From: JBBKXP01 sp038251315
Lineage (GTDB): Bacteria; Pseudomonadota; Alphaproteobacteria; Rhodobacterales; Rhodobacteraceae
DNA length: 22,526 bases
Direction of reading: 5' to 3'
Assembly: GCA_038251315.1 (NCBI GenBank)
Contig: JBBSBK010000059.1
Span: 1-22,526, forward strand
Shown here: positions 7,968 through 15,147 of the stretch, piece by piece
How the letters are laid out: every line of letters starts with the position of its first letter
Numbering within the stretch: position 1 is the first letter of the stretch
Made by a program: the position numbers and the translations under genes
Notes under the pieces: model-generated
What the model was told of the DNA's origin: nothing
Databases searched by the model: none
The model's input: only the letters and a program-made list of their open reading frames with translations

Positions 7968-8743
7968 TGCGGGCGCTGGTCACGGGGGCCGCGGCGCGGC
8001 TGGGTCGGGCGATGGCCGTCTATCTGGGCGGGCGCGGGTATGACGTGGCGGTCCATTATGCGACTTCTGCCGATGGGGCCGAAGAAACCGAAAGGATGAT
8101 CCGCGCCAAGGGGCGGCAGGCGGTGACGTTGCAGGCCGATCTGTTGGACGAAGCGGCGACGCAGGAGCTAGTTCCGGCGGCGATCGCTGCCCTAGGCGGG
8201 CCGATCACCTGTCTGGTGAATAATGCGTCTATCTTTGAATACGACACGCTGAAAAGTGCCACCCTTGAAAGCTGGGACAGGCACATGCACAGCAATCTGC
8301 GCGCCCCTTTCGTGCTGACACAGACGATGGCGGCAGCACTGCCTGACCCTGAATTGGACGACATGGGCGAACCCCTCGCCCCCGGTCTGGTCGTCAACAT
8401 GATCGACCAGAAGGTGCGTAAACTGACGCCCGAACACATGACCTACACCCTCGCCAAATCGGCGCTTTGGACGCTGACGCGCACCGCCGCTCAGGCATTG
8501 GGGCCGCGTTGTCGGGTGAACGCGATCGGGCCGGGGCCGACGTTGCAGGGGCATCGGCAATCCGACGCGAACTTTGCCCGCCAACGAAAGGCGACGATCC
8601 TGCAACGCGGCGTGAACCCGTCCGACATCACCGCTGCGCTGGGCTATCTGCTGGATGCGCAGGCGGTGACGGGGCAGTTGATCTGCGTCGACAGCGGCCA
8701 ACATCTGAACTGGCAGACCCCGGACGAGATAGGTGTTGGCTGA
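7967..8743 (+). CDS. SDR-family oxidoreductase, pteridine reductase (PTR1/FolM)-like
   Basis: This 258-residue short-chain dehydrogenase has the NADPH-binding motif TGAAARLG at 6-13 and NNAS at 85-88. The catalytic Tyr160 and Lys164 lie in YTLAK. Where classical SDRs have Ser, it has Asp147 in VVNMIDQKV, 13 residues before the Tyr. This TGxxxRxG plus Asp-Tyr-Lys pattern is that of pteridine reductases (trypanosomatid PTR1 Asp181/Tyr194/Lys198 and bacterial FolM), which reduce dihydrobiopterin, dihydromonapterin or dihydrofolate. The ATG overlaps the antiporter's TGA by one base, so it is the last gene of this operon. Substrate assignment is inference from motifs. A gap of 286 bases follows before uvrC. 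Confidence 0.85.
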   Translation: MRALVTGAAARLGRAMAVYLGGRGYDVAVHYATSADGAEETERMIRAKGRQAVTLQADLLDEAATQELVPAAIAALGGPITCLVNNASIFEYDTLKSATLESWDRHMHSNLRAPFVLTQTMAAALPDPELDDMGEPLAPGLVVNMIDQKVRKLTPEHMTYTLAKSALWTLTRTAAQALGPRCRVNAIGPGPTLQGHRQSDANFARQRKATILQRGVNPSDITAALGYLLDAQAVTGQLICVDSGQHLNWQTPDEIGVG

Positions 8744-9029
8744 CATCCGCCAAAGTTGTGCACCCCCTCACAGTCCCGTTACATTTCGTTCATAATTCGG
8801 TAGCAATTTCAGTCCCTTGCCAAATGCTAAAAAAGGATTGCCGTGAAATCAATGACTTGGGTAACTGCCTCATTTTTAGGCAACGTCACGAAGGGTGCCA
8901 AACTACAGGGAAAAATCCACCTCGCCTGGGTTTGCCCCCGCAGTTATCCACAGAAACGGGGGATGTCTTTTCTCTTGCCCCGGCCCCTATAGGGTTGCAG
9001 CACATGACCAGAATCACGACAACCGCCGC
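8744..9029. other. Longest gene gap: AT-rich patch, small hairpin, perfect DnaA-box sequence
   Basis: These 286 bases separate the SDR gene from uvrC. Bases 8780-8880 are clearly richer in A and T than the flanking genes. A 5-bp hairpin (TGCCT 8866-8870, AGGCA 8878-8882, loop CATTTTT) is present, but its T run is in the loop, so it is not a standard terminator. The sequence TTATCCACA (8944-8952) is identical to the E. coli consensus DnaA box. A weak open frame, GTG 8843 to TAG 8992 (49 codons), has AAGGA five bases upstream but no recognisable protein. No convincing -35/-10 pair for uvrC was found by eye. Confidence 0.4.
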
Positions 9030-10895
9030 ATGAGTGAACGGGCCGAAACCGCGCCCAAGGGCTTTGCCGTCGTGCAGGGCTACCTGCGCACGCTCGACGC
9101 ATCGCCGGGCGTTTACCGCATGCTCGATGCGCAGGCGCGGGTGCTGTATGTCGGCAAGGCCCGAAATCTCAAGGCGCGGGTTTCGAATTATGCCCGCCCC
9201 GGTGGTCACAGTCCGCGCATCGACCGGATGATCCGCGACACCGCGTCGATGATGTTCCTGACGACCCGCACGGAAACCGAAGCGCTGTTGCTGGAACAGA
9301 ACCTGATCAAGCAGTTGAAACCGCGCTACAACGTCCTGCTGCGTGACGATAAATCGTTCCCGAATATCCTTGTCAGCCGCGAACACGCATTTCCACAGAT
9401 CAAGAAGCATCGCGGCGCGAAAAAGGAAAAGGGCGACTATTACGGCCCCTTTGCCAGCGCCGGGGCGGTCAACCGCACGCTGAACCAGCTTCAGCGGGCA
9501 TTCCTGTTGCGCACCTGCACCGACAGCGATTTCGAGACCCGCAGCCGCCCCTGTCTGTTGTATCAGATTAAACGCTGTTCCGCCCCTTGCGTGGGTCATA
9601 TCGCGGCCCCCGACTATGCCGTGTTGGTCGGCGACGCCGAACGCTTCCTGTCGGGCAAATCGACCGAGATGCAGGAAAGCCTCGCCACGCAGATGGCCGC
9701 CGCATCGGACGCGATGCAGTTCGAACGCGCGGGCGCGCTGCGCGACCGGATCAAGGCGCTGACCATTGTCCAAGGCACCCAAGGCATCAACCCGCGCGGC
9801 GTCGCCGAGGCAGACGTGATCGCGCTGCATATCGACGGCGGGCAGGCCTGCGTGCAGGTGTTCTTCATTCGCGCCAACCAGAACTGGGGCAACCACGACT
9901 TTTACCCCCGGATCGGTGGCGACGAAGACGCCTCCGAGGTGATGCAGGCGTTCGTCGGCCAGTTCTATACCGACCGCGAGCCGCCCCGCGCGGTGCTGCT
10001 GTCGCACGGCTTGGACGACCCAGACCTGATGGCCGACGCCTTGGGCAGCAAGGCCGGTCGCAAAGTCGACATCGCTGTGCCGCAACGCGGCGAAAAGGCC
10101 GAACTGATCGACGGGGCGCTGCGCAATGCGCGCGAGTCTCTGGCGCGGAAGATGTCGGAAACGGCGACGCAGGGGAAATTGCTCAAAGGTCTGGCCGAGG
10201 CGTTCGCGCTGGATAAAGCGCCCCGCCGGATCGAGGTTTACGACAACAGCCACATTCAGGGCGCACATGCCGTCGGCGCGATGATCGTGGCCGGGCCGGA
10301 CGGATTCGAAAAAGGTCAGTATCGCAAATTCAACATCCGTGGCGACGACCTGACCCCCGGCGACGACTTCGGCATGATGAAAGAGGTGCTGATGCGGCGG
10401 TTTCAGCGCCTCATCAAGGAAGACCCCGAACGCAAGGCCGGAACCTGGCCCGACCTGTTGCTGATCGACGGCGGGGCGGGTCAGGTCAGCGCGGTGCGCC
10501 AGATCATGACCGAACTGGGGGTGGGCGACGTGCCGATGGTCGGCGTCGCCAAGGGCATCGACCGGGACGCGGGCAAAGAGGAATTTCACCGCACCGGCAA
10601 ACCCGTCATGGCCCTGCGCCATAATGATCCGGTGTTGTATTTCATCCAGCGGATGCGCGACGAGGTCCACCGCTTTGCCATCGGCACCCACCGCGCCAAA
10701 CGGTCCAAGGCCATAGGTGCGACCCCGCTGGACGATGTGCCCGGCGTGGGTGCCACACGCAAACGTGCCCTATTGGCGCATTTCGGCAGCGCCAAGGCGG
10801 TGGCCCGCGCCGATCTGGCGGATCTGAAGGCGGTCGACGGGATATCGGGGGCGATGGCCGAAACGATCTACGCCTATTTTCACGAAAAGGGCTGA
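9030..10895 (+). CDS. uvrC: Excinuclease ABC subunit UvrC
   Basis: This 621-residue nuclease makes the 3' and 5' incisions in nucleotide excision repair with UvrA and UvrB. The N-terminal GIY-YIG domain shows GVYRM at 27-31 and LYVGKA at 39-44. A Cys cluster at 163, 175, 183 and 187 has the same spacing as the E. coli residues proposed to bind an Fe-S cluster. A UVR motif (about 205-240) for UvrB contact follows. The RNase-H-like nuclease domain starts with EVYDNSHIQG, its catalytic Asp being residue 405, and includes LLIDGGAGQ. Two helix-hairpin-helix motifs (DDVPGVGATRKRALL and LKAVDGISGAMAE) end the protein. ATG 9030 gives the usual length; no clear Shine-Dalgarno sequence is seen, and the upstream in-frame extension to 8895 is unlike UvrC. 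Confidence 0.96.
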   Translation: MSERAETAPKGFAVVQGYLRTLDASPGVYRMLDAQARVLYVGKARNLKARVSNYARPGGHSPRIDRMIRDTASMMFLTTRTETEALLLEQNLIKQLKPRYNVLLRDDKSFPNILVSREHAFPQIKKHRGAKKEKGDYYGPFASAGAVNRTLNQLQRAFLLRTCTDSDFETRSRPCLLYQIKRCSAPCVGHIAAPDYAVLVGDAERFLSGKSTEMQESLATQMAAASDAMQFERAGALRDRIKALTIVQGTQGINPRGVAEADVIALHIDGGQACVQVFFIRANQNWGNHDFYPRIGGDEDASEVMQAFVGQFYTDREPPRAVLLSHGLDDPDLMADALGSKAGRKVDIAVPQRGEKAELIDGALRNARESLARKMSETATQGKLLKGLAEAFALDKAPRRIEVYDNSHIQGAHAVGAMIVAGPDGFEKGQYRKFNIRGDDLTPGDDFGMMKEVLMRRFQRLIKEDPERKAGTWPDLLLIDGGAGQVSAVRQIMTELGVGDVPMVGVAKGIDRDAGKEEFHRTGKPVMALRHNDPVLYFIQRMRDEVHRFAIGTHRAKRSKAIGATPLDDVPGVGATRKRALLAHFGSAKAVARADLADLKAVDGISGAMAETIYAYFHEKG

Positions 10896-10930
10896 CTGGC
10901 AGGTGCCGCTTTTAGGCGCTAAGCAGGGGC

Positions 10931-11596
10931 ATGATCTGGAACTTGCCCAATATCCTGACCGTGATGCGCCTGTTCGCCGCCCCCGGCGTGGCAATCATGT
11001 TCCTTTACTTTCACCGGCCTTGGGCCGACTGGTTCGCGCTGGTCCTGTTCGTCAGCGCGGCGTTGACGGATTTCGTCGATGGCTACCTTGCCCGCGCATG
11101 GAAGCAGGAAAGCAGATTCGGGGCGATGATGGACCCGATTGCCGACAAGGCGATGGTCATCATTGCGCTTTTGGTCATCGCCGGGTTTTCCGGCATGAAC
11201 CCGTGGATTCTGCTGCCGGCCACCTTCATCATCTTCCGCGAAGTGTTCGTTTCGGGCCTGCGCGAATTTCTGGGCTCTGCGGCGGGGTTGCTCAAGGTGA
11301 CGCAACTGGCGAAATGGAAAACAACGGCGCAAATGGTGGGCATTGCGCTTCTGTTTGCGACCGGGGCGTTTGAACATTATCTGGGGATGCAGACATTCGG
11401 GATGGACCGGGCGATGCGCGATTCGATCCTGTCGGGGCAGATCACCGATCATCTGGGCCTGTGGTGGAAATACTGGGGCATGATGATCAGTTGGTATCTG
11501 GGGATCAGCGTCCTGTGGCTGGCCGCCGCGCTGACCCTGCAAACCGGCTGGGATTATTTCCGCAAGGCCCTGCCATACCTGCGGGAAAACCGATGA
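10931..11596 (+). CDS. pgsA: CDP-diacylglycerol--glycerol-3-phosphate 3-phosphatidyltransferase PgsA
   Basis: This 221-residue inner-membrane enzyme transfers the phosphatidyl group of CDP-diacylglycerol to glycerol-3-phosphate, the committed step to phosphatidylglycerol and cardiolipin. The CDP-alcohol phosphotransferase signature is complete and correctly spaced: Asp47, Asp50-Gly51, Ala54-Arg55, Gly64, Asp68 and Asp72, where the Asp residues bind the divalent metals. An N-terminal NLPNILTVMRL segment is typical of PgsA. Several hydrophobic helices follow. AGGGG at 10925-10929 lies just upstream of ATG 10931. The stop codon overlaps the moaD start (ATGA). The uvrC-pgsA neighbourhood is common in alphaproteobacteria and does not imply a shared pathway. 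Confidence 0.95.
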   Translation: MIWNLPNILTVMRLFAAPGVAIMFLYFHRPWADWFALVLFVSAALTDFVDGYLARAWKQESRFGAMMDPIADKAMVIIALLVIAGFSGMNPWILLPATFIIFREVFVSGLREFLGSAAGLLKVTQLAKWKTTAQMVGIALLFATGAFEHYLGMQTFGMDRAMRDSILSGQITDHLGLWWKYWGMMISWYLGISVLWLAAALTLQTGWDYFRKALPYLRENR

Positions 11597-11841
11597 TCGA
11601 CGTGCTGTATTTCGCCTGGGTGCGCGAACGCATCGGGGTGCCGCGCGAAACCGTCGATACGCAGGCCGCGACCGTGGCCGATCTGGTCGCCGAACTGATC
11701 GCACGCGATGATTATCACGCCGCCGCGTTCGCCGACCTGCGCGCCCTGCGCGTTGCCGTCGATCAGGAATTGACCGGGTTCGATGCCCCGCTGAAAGGCG
11801 TGCGCGAGGTGGCGTTCTTTCCGCCGATGACGGGGGGCTAG
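11593..11841 (+). CDS. moaD: Molybdopterin synthase small subunit MoaD
   Basis: This 82-residue ubiquitin-like sulfur carrier donates the dithiolene sulfurs to precursor Z (cPMP) when its C-terminus is a thiocarboxylate. The diagnostic feature is the C-terminal Gly-Gly (FFPPMTGG). The N-terminal strand IDVLYFAWVRERIG and the central region DLVAELIARDD fit the beta-grasp fold. The gene overlaps the pgsA stop by 4 bases and its own stop is directly followed by the moaE ATG with no spacer. The tight arrangement supports equal production of the two synthase subunits. Thiocarboxylation would need MoeB, which is not in this window. Confidence 0.95.
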   Translation: MIDVLYFAWVRERIGVPRETVDTQAATVADLVAELIARDDYHAAAFADLRALRVAVDQELTGFDAPLKGVREVAFFPPMTGG

Positions 11842-12282
11842 ATGACCGTCCGGGTGCAGACAGAGGCGTTCGATGCGGGGGCGGAATTGAACGCCTTTGC
11901 TGCCGCGACGACGGGGGCGGGGGCCGTCGTCAGCTTTACCGGGATCGTGCGCGATGTGGCCGATGGGCTGTTGCATATGCGGATCGAACATTACCCGGGG
12001 ATGACCGAAAGGGCGATTTCAGGGATGGTCGATCAGGCGCTGGGCCGCTGGGGGTTGATGGATGCGCTGGTCATTCACCGACATGGTGATCTGGCTGTCG
12101 GTGCGCCGATCATGATGGTGGCCACCGCCGCGCCGCACCGGGCAGCGGCGTTCGAGGCGGCGGATTTCCTGATGGACTACCTCAAATCCCGCGCGCCGTT
12201 CTGGAAACAGGAAGTGACCGCCGACGGGGCGACGTGGGTTGCAGCCACCGTGGATGACGAAGACGCGCTGAAGCGGTGGTGA
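11842..12282 (+). CDS. moaE: Molybdopterin synthase catalytic subunit MoaE
   Basis: This 146-residue protein is the large subunit of molybdopterin synthase, which converts cyclic pyranopterin monophosphate into molybdopterin using sulfur from MoaD. The segment SFTGIVRD with Arg37 and the catalytic region LKSRAPFWKQE are present. Lys115 and Lys122 are 7 residues apart, as are the essential E. coli residues Lys119 and Lys126. The start is directly adjacent to the moaD stop. The gene ends 4 bases before the convergent end of tag. I see no terminator in the short gap. Confidence 0.95.
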   Translation: MTVRVQTEAFDAGAELNAFAAATTGAGAVVSFTGIVRDVADGLLHMRIEHYPGMTERAISGMVDQALGRWGLMDALVIHRHGDLAVGAPIMMVATAAPHRAAAFEAADFLMDYLKSRAPFWKQEVTADGATWVAATVDDEDALKRW

Positions 12283-12286
12283 TCCG

Positions 12287-12835
12287 TCAGCTGAGTTCTG
12301 CGTGGCAATGGCAGCCGACGACATGGTCGTTGACCATGCCCACCGCCTCCATCCAGGCATAAACGATGGTCGGGCCGCAGAATTTGAACCCGGCCTTTTT
12401 CAGGTCTCTGGACATCTGCACCGACAGCGGCGTTTGCGGTGGAACTTCAGCCATGTCCGCCCGGTGTGGCTGCAACGGCACGCCATCGACATAGGCCCAG
12501 CACCAGCCGGCGAAATCGGGGTTTGCAAGATAGGCCTGTGCGTTGGTGATCGTCGCGGCGATCTTGCCCCGGTGGCGGATGATGCCGGGGTCGGCGAGCA
12601 GGCGGGTGATGTCGTCCTCGCCCCATATGGCGATCGCGGCGGGATCGAAACCGGCAAATGCGGCGCGGAAATTGTCGCGCTTTTTCAGGATCGTGATCCA
12701 GCTTAACCCGGCCTGAAACCCGTCGAGCACCAGCTTTTCCCACAGGGCGCGGGAGTCGCGTTCGGGGCGACCCCATTCGGTGTCGTGATAGTCGAGGTAG
12801 ATCTGGTCGGGCCCGGCCCAGCCGCAACGCTGCAT
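12287..12835 (-). CDS. tag: DNA-3-methyladenine glycosylase I (Tag)
   Basis: This 182-residue base-excision-repair enzyme removes 3-methyladenine from alkylated DNA. The zinc-binding residues of E. coli Tag are all in place: Cys4, His17, and the C-terminal HxxxC as His171 and Cys175 (NDHVVGCHCH). The core QAGLSWIT motif with Trp46 is conserved, as is the IIRHRGKI hairpin. The residue matching the E. coli catalytic Glu38 is Asp38 here (LDGFQAGLSW); this acidic substitution may be normal for alphaproteobacterial homologues. The gene is convergent with moaE and divergent from the EAL gene. Confidence 0.94.
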   Translation of the reverse strand: MQRCGWAGPDQIYLDYHDTEWGRPERDSRALWEKLVLDGFQAGLSWITILKKRDNFRAAFAGFDPAAIAIWGEDDITRLLADPGIIRHRGKIAATITNAQAYLANPDFAGWCWAYVDGVPLQPHRADMAEVPPQTPLSVQMSRDLKKAGFKFCGPTIVYAWMEAVGMVNDHVVGCHCHAELS

Positions 12836-12953
12836 TTTTCATTCCCTTGATCGTTTCGGCAAAACATAGCGAATTGATCGAAAATTGGGAACCTTTACTC
12901 GGTCTTAGGCAATGCCCTGCCAGACAGATCGGGCAACCAACGGACCCGGTGAC
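12836..12953. promoter_or_regulatory. Divergent region between tag and the EAL gene with a TTGATCG direct repeat
   Basis: This AT-richer gap must carry signals for both divergent genes. The heptamer TTGATCG occurs twice in the same direction, at 12847-12853 and 12874-12880, 27 bases apart. No convincing -35/-10 pair is visible on either strand. The end of the region depends on the start chosen for the EAL gene (12912 or 12954). Regulatory function is inferred from position. Confidence 0.3.
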
Positions 12954-13760
12954 ATGCCCCCGCCCCAGACAGACAAGATCAGCCTTGACGACGGTGCGCA
13001 ATCGGACCCGCTTCGGTATGCGCTGGCGATGCGTGACGACGACGTGCTGAACATGGTGCGCACCGCGCTCGATGCCGGACACGCCGAACTGGCATTTCAG
13101 CCGGTGGTGACCACCGCCGATCAACGCAGGATCGCCTTTTACGAAGGGTTGATTCGTCTGCGCGATCAGGCGGGGCGGGTGATTCCGGCGCAACAATTCA
13201 TGTCAGACGTGGCCGATACCGAACTCGGCCGCGATATCGACTGTGCCGGGCTGCGATTGGCGTTCGACATGCTGGCGGCAAATCCAGCGCTGCGGTTGTC
13301 GGTCAACATGTCGGCCCGGTCAATCGGTGACGGCGAATGGCGGCGCATCCTGCAAACCCGGATGGCCCGGAATCCCCGTCTTGGCGAACGCCTGATCCTA
13401 GAAATCGGTGAAAGCTCGGCCATGCAACTGCACGAGGTGGTGATCCGTTTCATGAACGAATTGCAGCCGCATGGCGTCGCATTCGCGCTGGACGATTTCG
13501 GCGCAGGCCTGACCGCGTTCCGCTATCTCAAGGATTTCTTTTTCGATCTGGTCAAGATCGACCGCCATTTCGTGCGCGATATTCAGGCATCGCCCGACAA
13601 TCAGGTGCTGACCGAGGCGCTGATTACCGTCACCCATCAGTTCGAAATGTTCGCGGTCGCACAAGGCGTCGAAACCGCCGCCGAGGTGTCGGTGCTGCAG
13701 GCGCTGGGTGTCGATTGCATGCAGGGTTATCATTTCGGGATCCCGAAATTCACACTGTGA
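12954..13760 (+). CDS. Stand-alone EAL domain protein, probably altered in phosphodiesterase activity
   Basis: This 268-residue protein consists almost entirely of an EAL (cyclic-di-GMP phosphodiesterase) domain without GGDEF, PAS or membrane segments. The signature is EGL (Glu64) instead of EAL. Residues Asn118, Glu150, Asp180-Asp181 (DDFGAG), Lys201 and Asp203 (VKID), Glu240 and Gln257 keep the spacing of the RocR active site, as I recall its numbering. The position of the RocR general base Glu352 is Gln237 here (AQGVET instead of AEGVET). The metal ligands are kept, so the protein may still bind c-di-GMP while hydrolysing it poorly. ATG 12954 has GGA nine bases upstream; ATG 12912 would add 14 residues and is possible. 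No c-di-GMP partner gene is nearby. Confidence 0.85.
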   Translation: MPPPQTDKISLDDGAQSDPLRYALAMRDDDVLNMVRTALDAGHAELAFQPVVTTADQRRIAFYEGLIRLRDQAGRVIPAQQFMSDVADTELGRDIDCAGLRLAFDMLAANPALRLSVNMSARSIGDGEWRRILQTRMARNPRLGERLILEIGESSAMQLHEVVIRFMNELQPHGVAFALDDFGAGLTAFRYLKDFFFDLVKIDRHFVRDIQASPDNQVLTEALITVTHQFEMFAVAQGVETAAEVSVLQALGVDCMQGYHFGIPKFTL

Positions 13761-13845
13761 TCCGGGTCTCGGCTGCCGTTCCGGGCGGCGGGCATTCAAG
13801 CTGCGCATTGCCCTGACGCGCCCTTTCCCCTAAACCACGCATGAC

Positions 13846-13875
13846 TTGCGCGGCGGGGGGCACGCAGTTGATAAT
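13846..13875 (+). promoter_or_regulatory. Possible sigma70-type promoter of phaAB
   Basis: A GATAAT hexamer at 13870-13875 closely matches the -10 consensus. A weak TTGCGC -35 hexamer lies 18 bases upstream at 13846-13851. The implied transcription start would give a leader of about 30 bases before phaA, with the Shine-Dalgarno GAGAGGAA at 13901-13908. The -35 match is poor, so this is tentative. Confidence 0.3.
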
Positions 13876-13913
13876 CGCTCTCCGGCCGCGCGTAACGCCC
13901 GAGAGGAATACCC

Positions 13914-15089
13914 ATGACCAACGTTGTTATCGCATCCGCTGCCCGCACACCTGTTGGCAGTTTCATGGGGGCCTTTGCCGCCACCCCGGCGCATGATCTG
14001 GGTGCCGCCGTCCTGCAGGCTGTGGTCGCGCGGGCCGGGATCGACGCCGCCGATGTGTCCGAAACGATTCTGGGGCAGGTTCTGACCGCGGCGCAGGGGC
14101 AGAATCCGGCGCGTCAGGCCCATATCAACGCCGGGCTGCCGGTTGAAAGTGCGGCGTGGAGCATCAATCAGGTCTGCGGGTCGGGTCTGCGCGCGGTAGC
14201 ACTGGCCGCCCAACATATCCAGTTGGGCGACGCCGCCATTGTCATCGCGGGCGGACAGGAGAATATGAGCCTTTCCCCCCACGCCGCGCATCTGCGCGCC
14301 GGGCACAAGATGGGCGATGTCACCTATATCGACACGATGATCCGCGATGGTCTCTGGGATGCCTTCAACGGCTACCACATGGGCCAGACAGCGGAAAACG
14401 TCGCCGAGAAATGGCAGATTTCCCGCGAACAGCAGGACGAATTTGCCGTCGCAAGCCAGAACAAGGCCGAAGCGGCGCAGAAGGCGGGCAAGTTCAGGGA
14501 CGAGATCACGGCCTTTACGGTCAAGACCCGCAAGGGCGATATCGTGGTCGATCAGGACGAATACATTCGCCACGGCGCGACGCTGGAATCGATGCAGAAA
14601 CTGCGCCCTGCCTTTACCAAGGATGGGTCGGTCACAGCCGCCAACGCATCGGGCCTGAATGATGGGGCCGCCGCCACCCTGCTGATGACGGCAGACGAGG
14701 CGGAAAAGCGCGGTATCACCCCGCTGGCCCGGATCGTGTCCTATGCGACGGCGGGCGTCGATCCGGCGATCATGGGCATCGGCCCCGTCGGGGCCAGCCG
14801 CAAGGCGCTGGACAAGGCGGGCTGGAAGGTCAGCGACCTCGACCTCGTCGAAGCAAACGAGGCTTTTGCGGCGCAGGCCTGCGCGGTCAACAAGGACATG
14901 GGCTGGGATCCGGCCATCGTCAACGTCAACGGCGGGGCCATCGCCATAGGCCATCCGATCGGCGCGTCGGGTGCCCGCGTACTGAACACGTTGCTGTTCG
15001 AAATGCAGCGGCGCGGTGCGAAAAAGGGCCTTGCGACCCTGTGCATCGGCGGCGGCATGGGTGTCGCGATGTGCGTCGAACGGCCGTGA
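13914..15089 (+). CDS. phaA: Acetyl-CoA acetyltransferase (beta-ketothiolase) PhaA
   Basis: This 391-residue thiolase condenses two acetyl-CoA to acetoacetyl-CoA, the first step of polyhydroxybutyrate synthesis; it can also run in the degradative direction. The active-site residues are Cys88 (NQVCGSG), His347 (IGHPIGASG) and Cys377 (CIGGGMG), matching Zoogloea thiolase Cys89, His348 and Cys378 in order and spacing. A strong Shine-Dalgarno GAGAGGAA at 13901-13908 fixes ATG 13914. phaB follows after 58 bases that contain a strong hairpin. The polymerase phaC is not in this window. Length and motifs are fully typical. Confidence 0.95.
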   Translation: MTNVVIASAARTPVGSFMGAFAATPAHDLGAAVLQAVVARAGIDAADVSETILGQVLTAAQGQNPARQAHINAGLPVESAAWSINQVCGSGLRAVALAAQHIQLGDAAIVIAGGQENMSLSPHAAHLRAGHKMGDVTYIDTMIRDGLWDAFNGYHMGQTAENVAEKWQISREQQDEFAVASQNKAEAAQKAGKFRDEITAFTVKTRKGDIVVDQDEYIRHGATLESMQKLRPAFTKDGSVTAANASGLNDGAAATLLMTADEAEKRGITPLARIVSYATAGVDPAIMGIGPVGASRKALDKAGWKVSDLDLVEANEAFAAQACAVNKDMGWDPAIVNVNGGAIAIGHPIGASGARVLNTLLFEMQRRGAKKGLATLCIGGGMGVAMCVERP

Positions 15090-15096
15090 TTTTCAC

Positions 15097-15122
15097 GTAA
15101 GATGGGTCTGGACCCATCTTGC
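15097..15122 (+). repeat. Strong hairpin between phaA and phaB
   Basis: A perfect 9-bp inverted repeat (AAGATGGGT at 15099-15107, ACCCATCTT at 15112-15120, loop CTGG) can be extended to 11 bp with one G-U and one G-C pair. It sits 8 bases after the phaA stop and 26 bases before phaB. No T run follows it, so it does not look like a full intrinsic terminator. It may stabilise or set the 3' end of a phaA transcript, or reduce transcription into phaB; that role is inference. Confidence 0.75.
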
Positions 15123-15147
15123 CAAATAACTTGTGGAGGAGACCCAT

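Noticed and set aside
8866..8882. Hairpin after the SDR gene considered as a terminator
   Set aside because: The stem is only 5 bp, it lies over 120 bases after the stop, and the T run is in the loop instead of after the stem.
8886..10691. A 601-codon minus-strand open frame opposite uvrC
   Set aside because: uvrC on the plus strand has every expected domain. The antisense translation shows no recognisable domain and reflects codon bias of high-GC DNA.
6857..12282. The S49 peptidase, zinc-ribbon, antiporter, SDR and moaDE genes considered as one new functional system
   Set aside because: The families are individually common in this bacterial group, uvrC and pgsA interrupt the set, and a 286-base gap separates the SDR from uvrC; no shared substrate can be argued from sequence.
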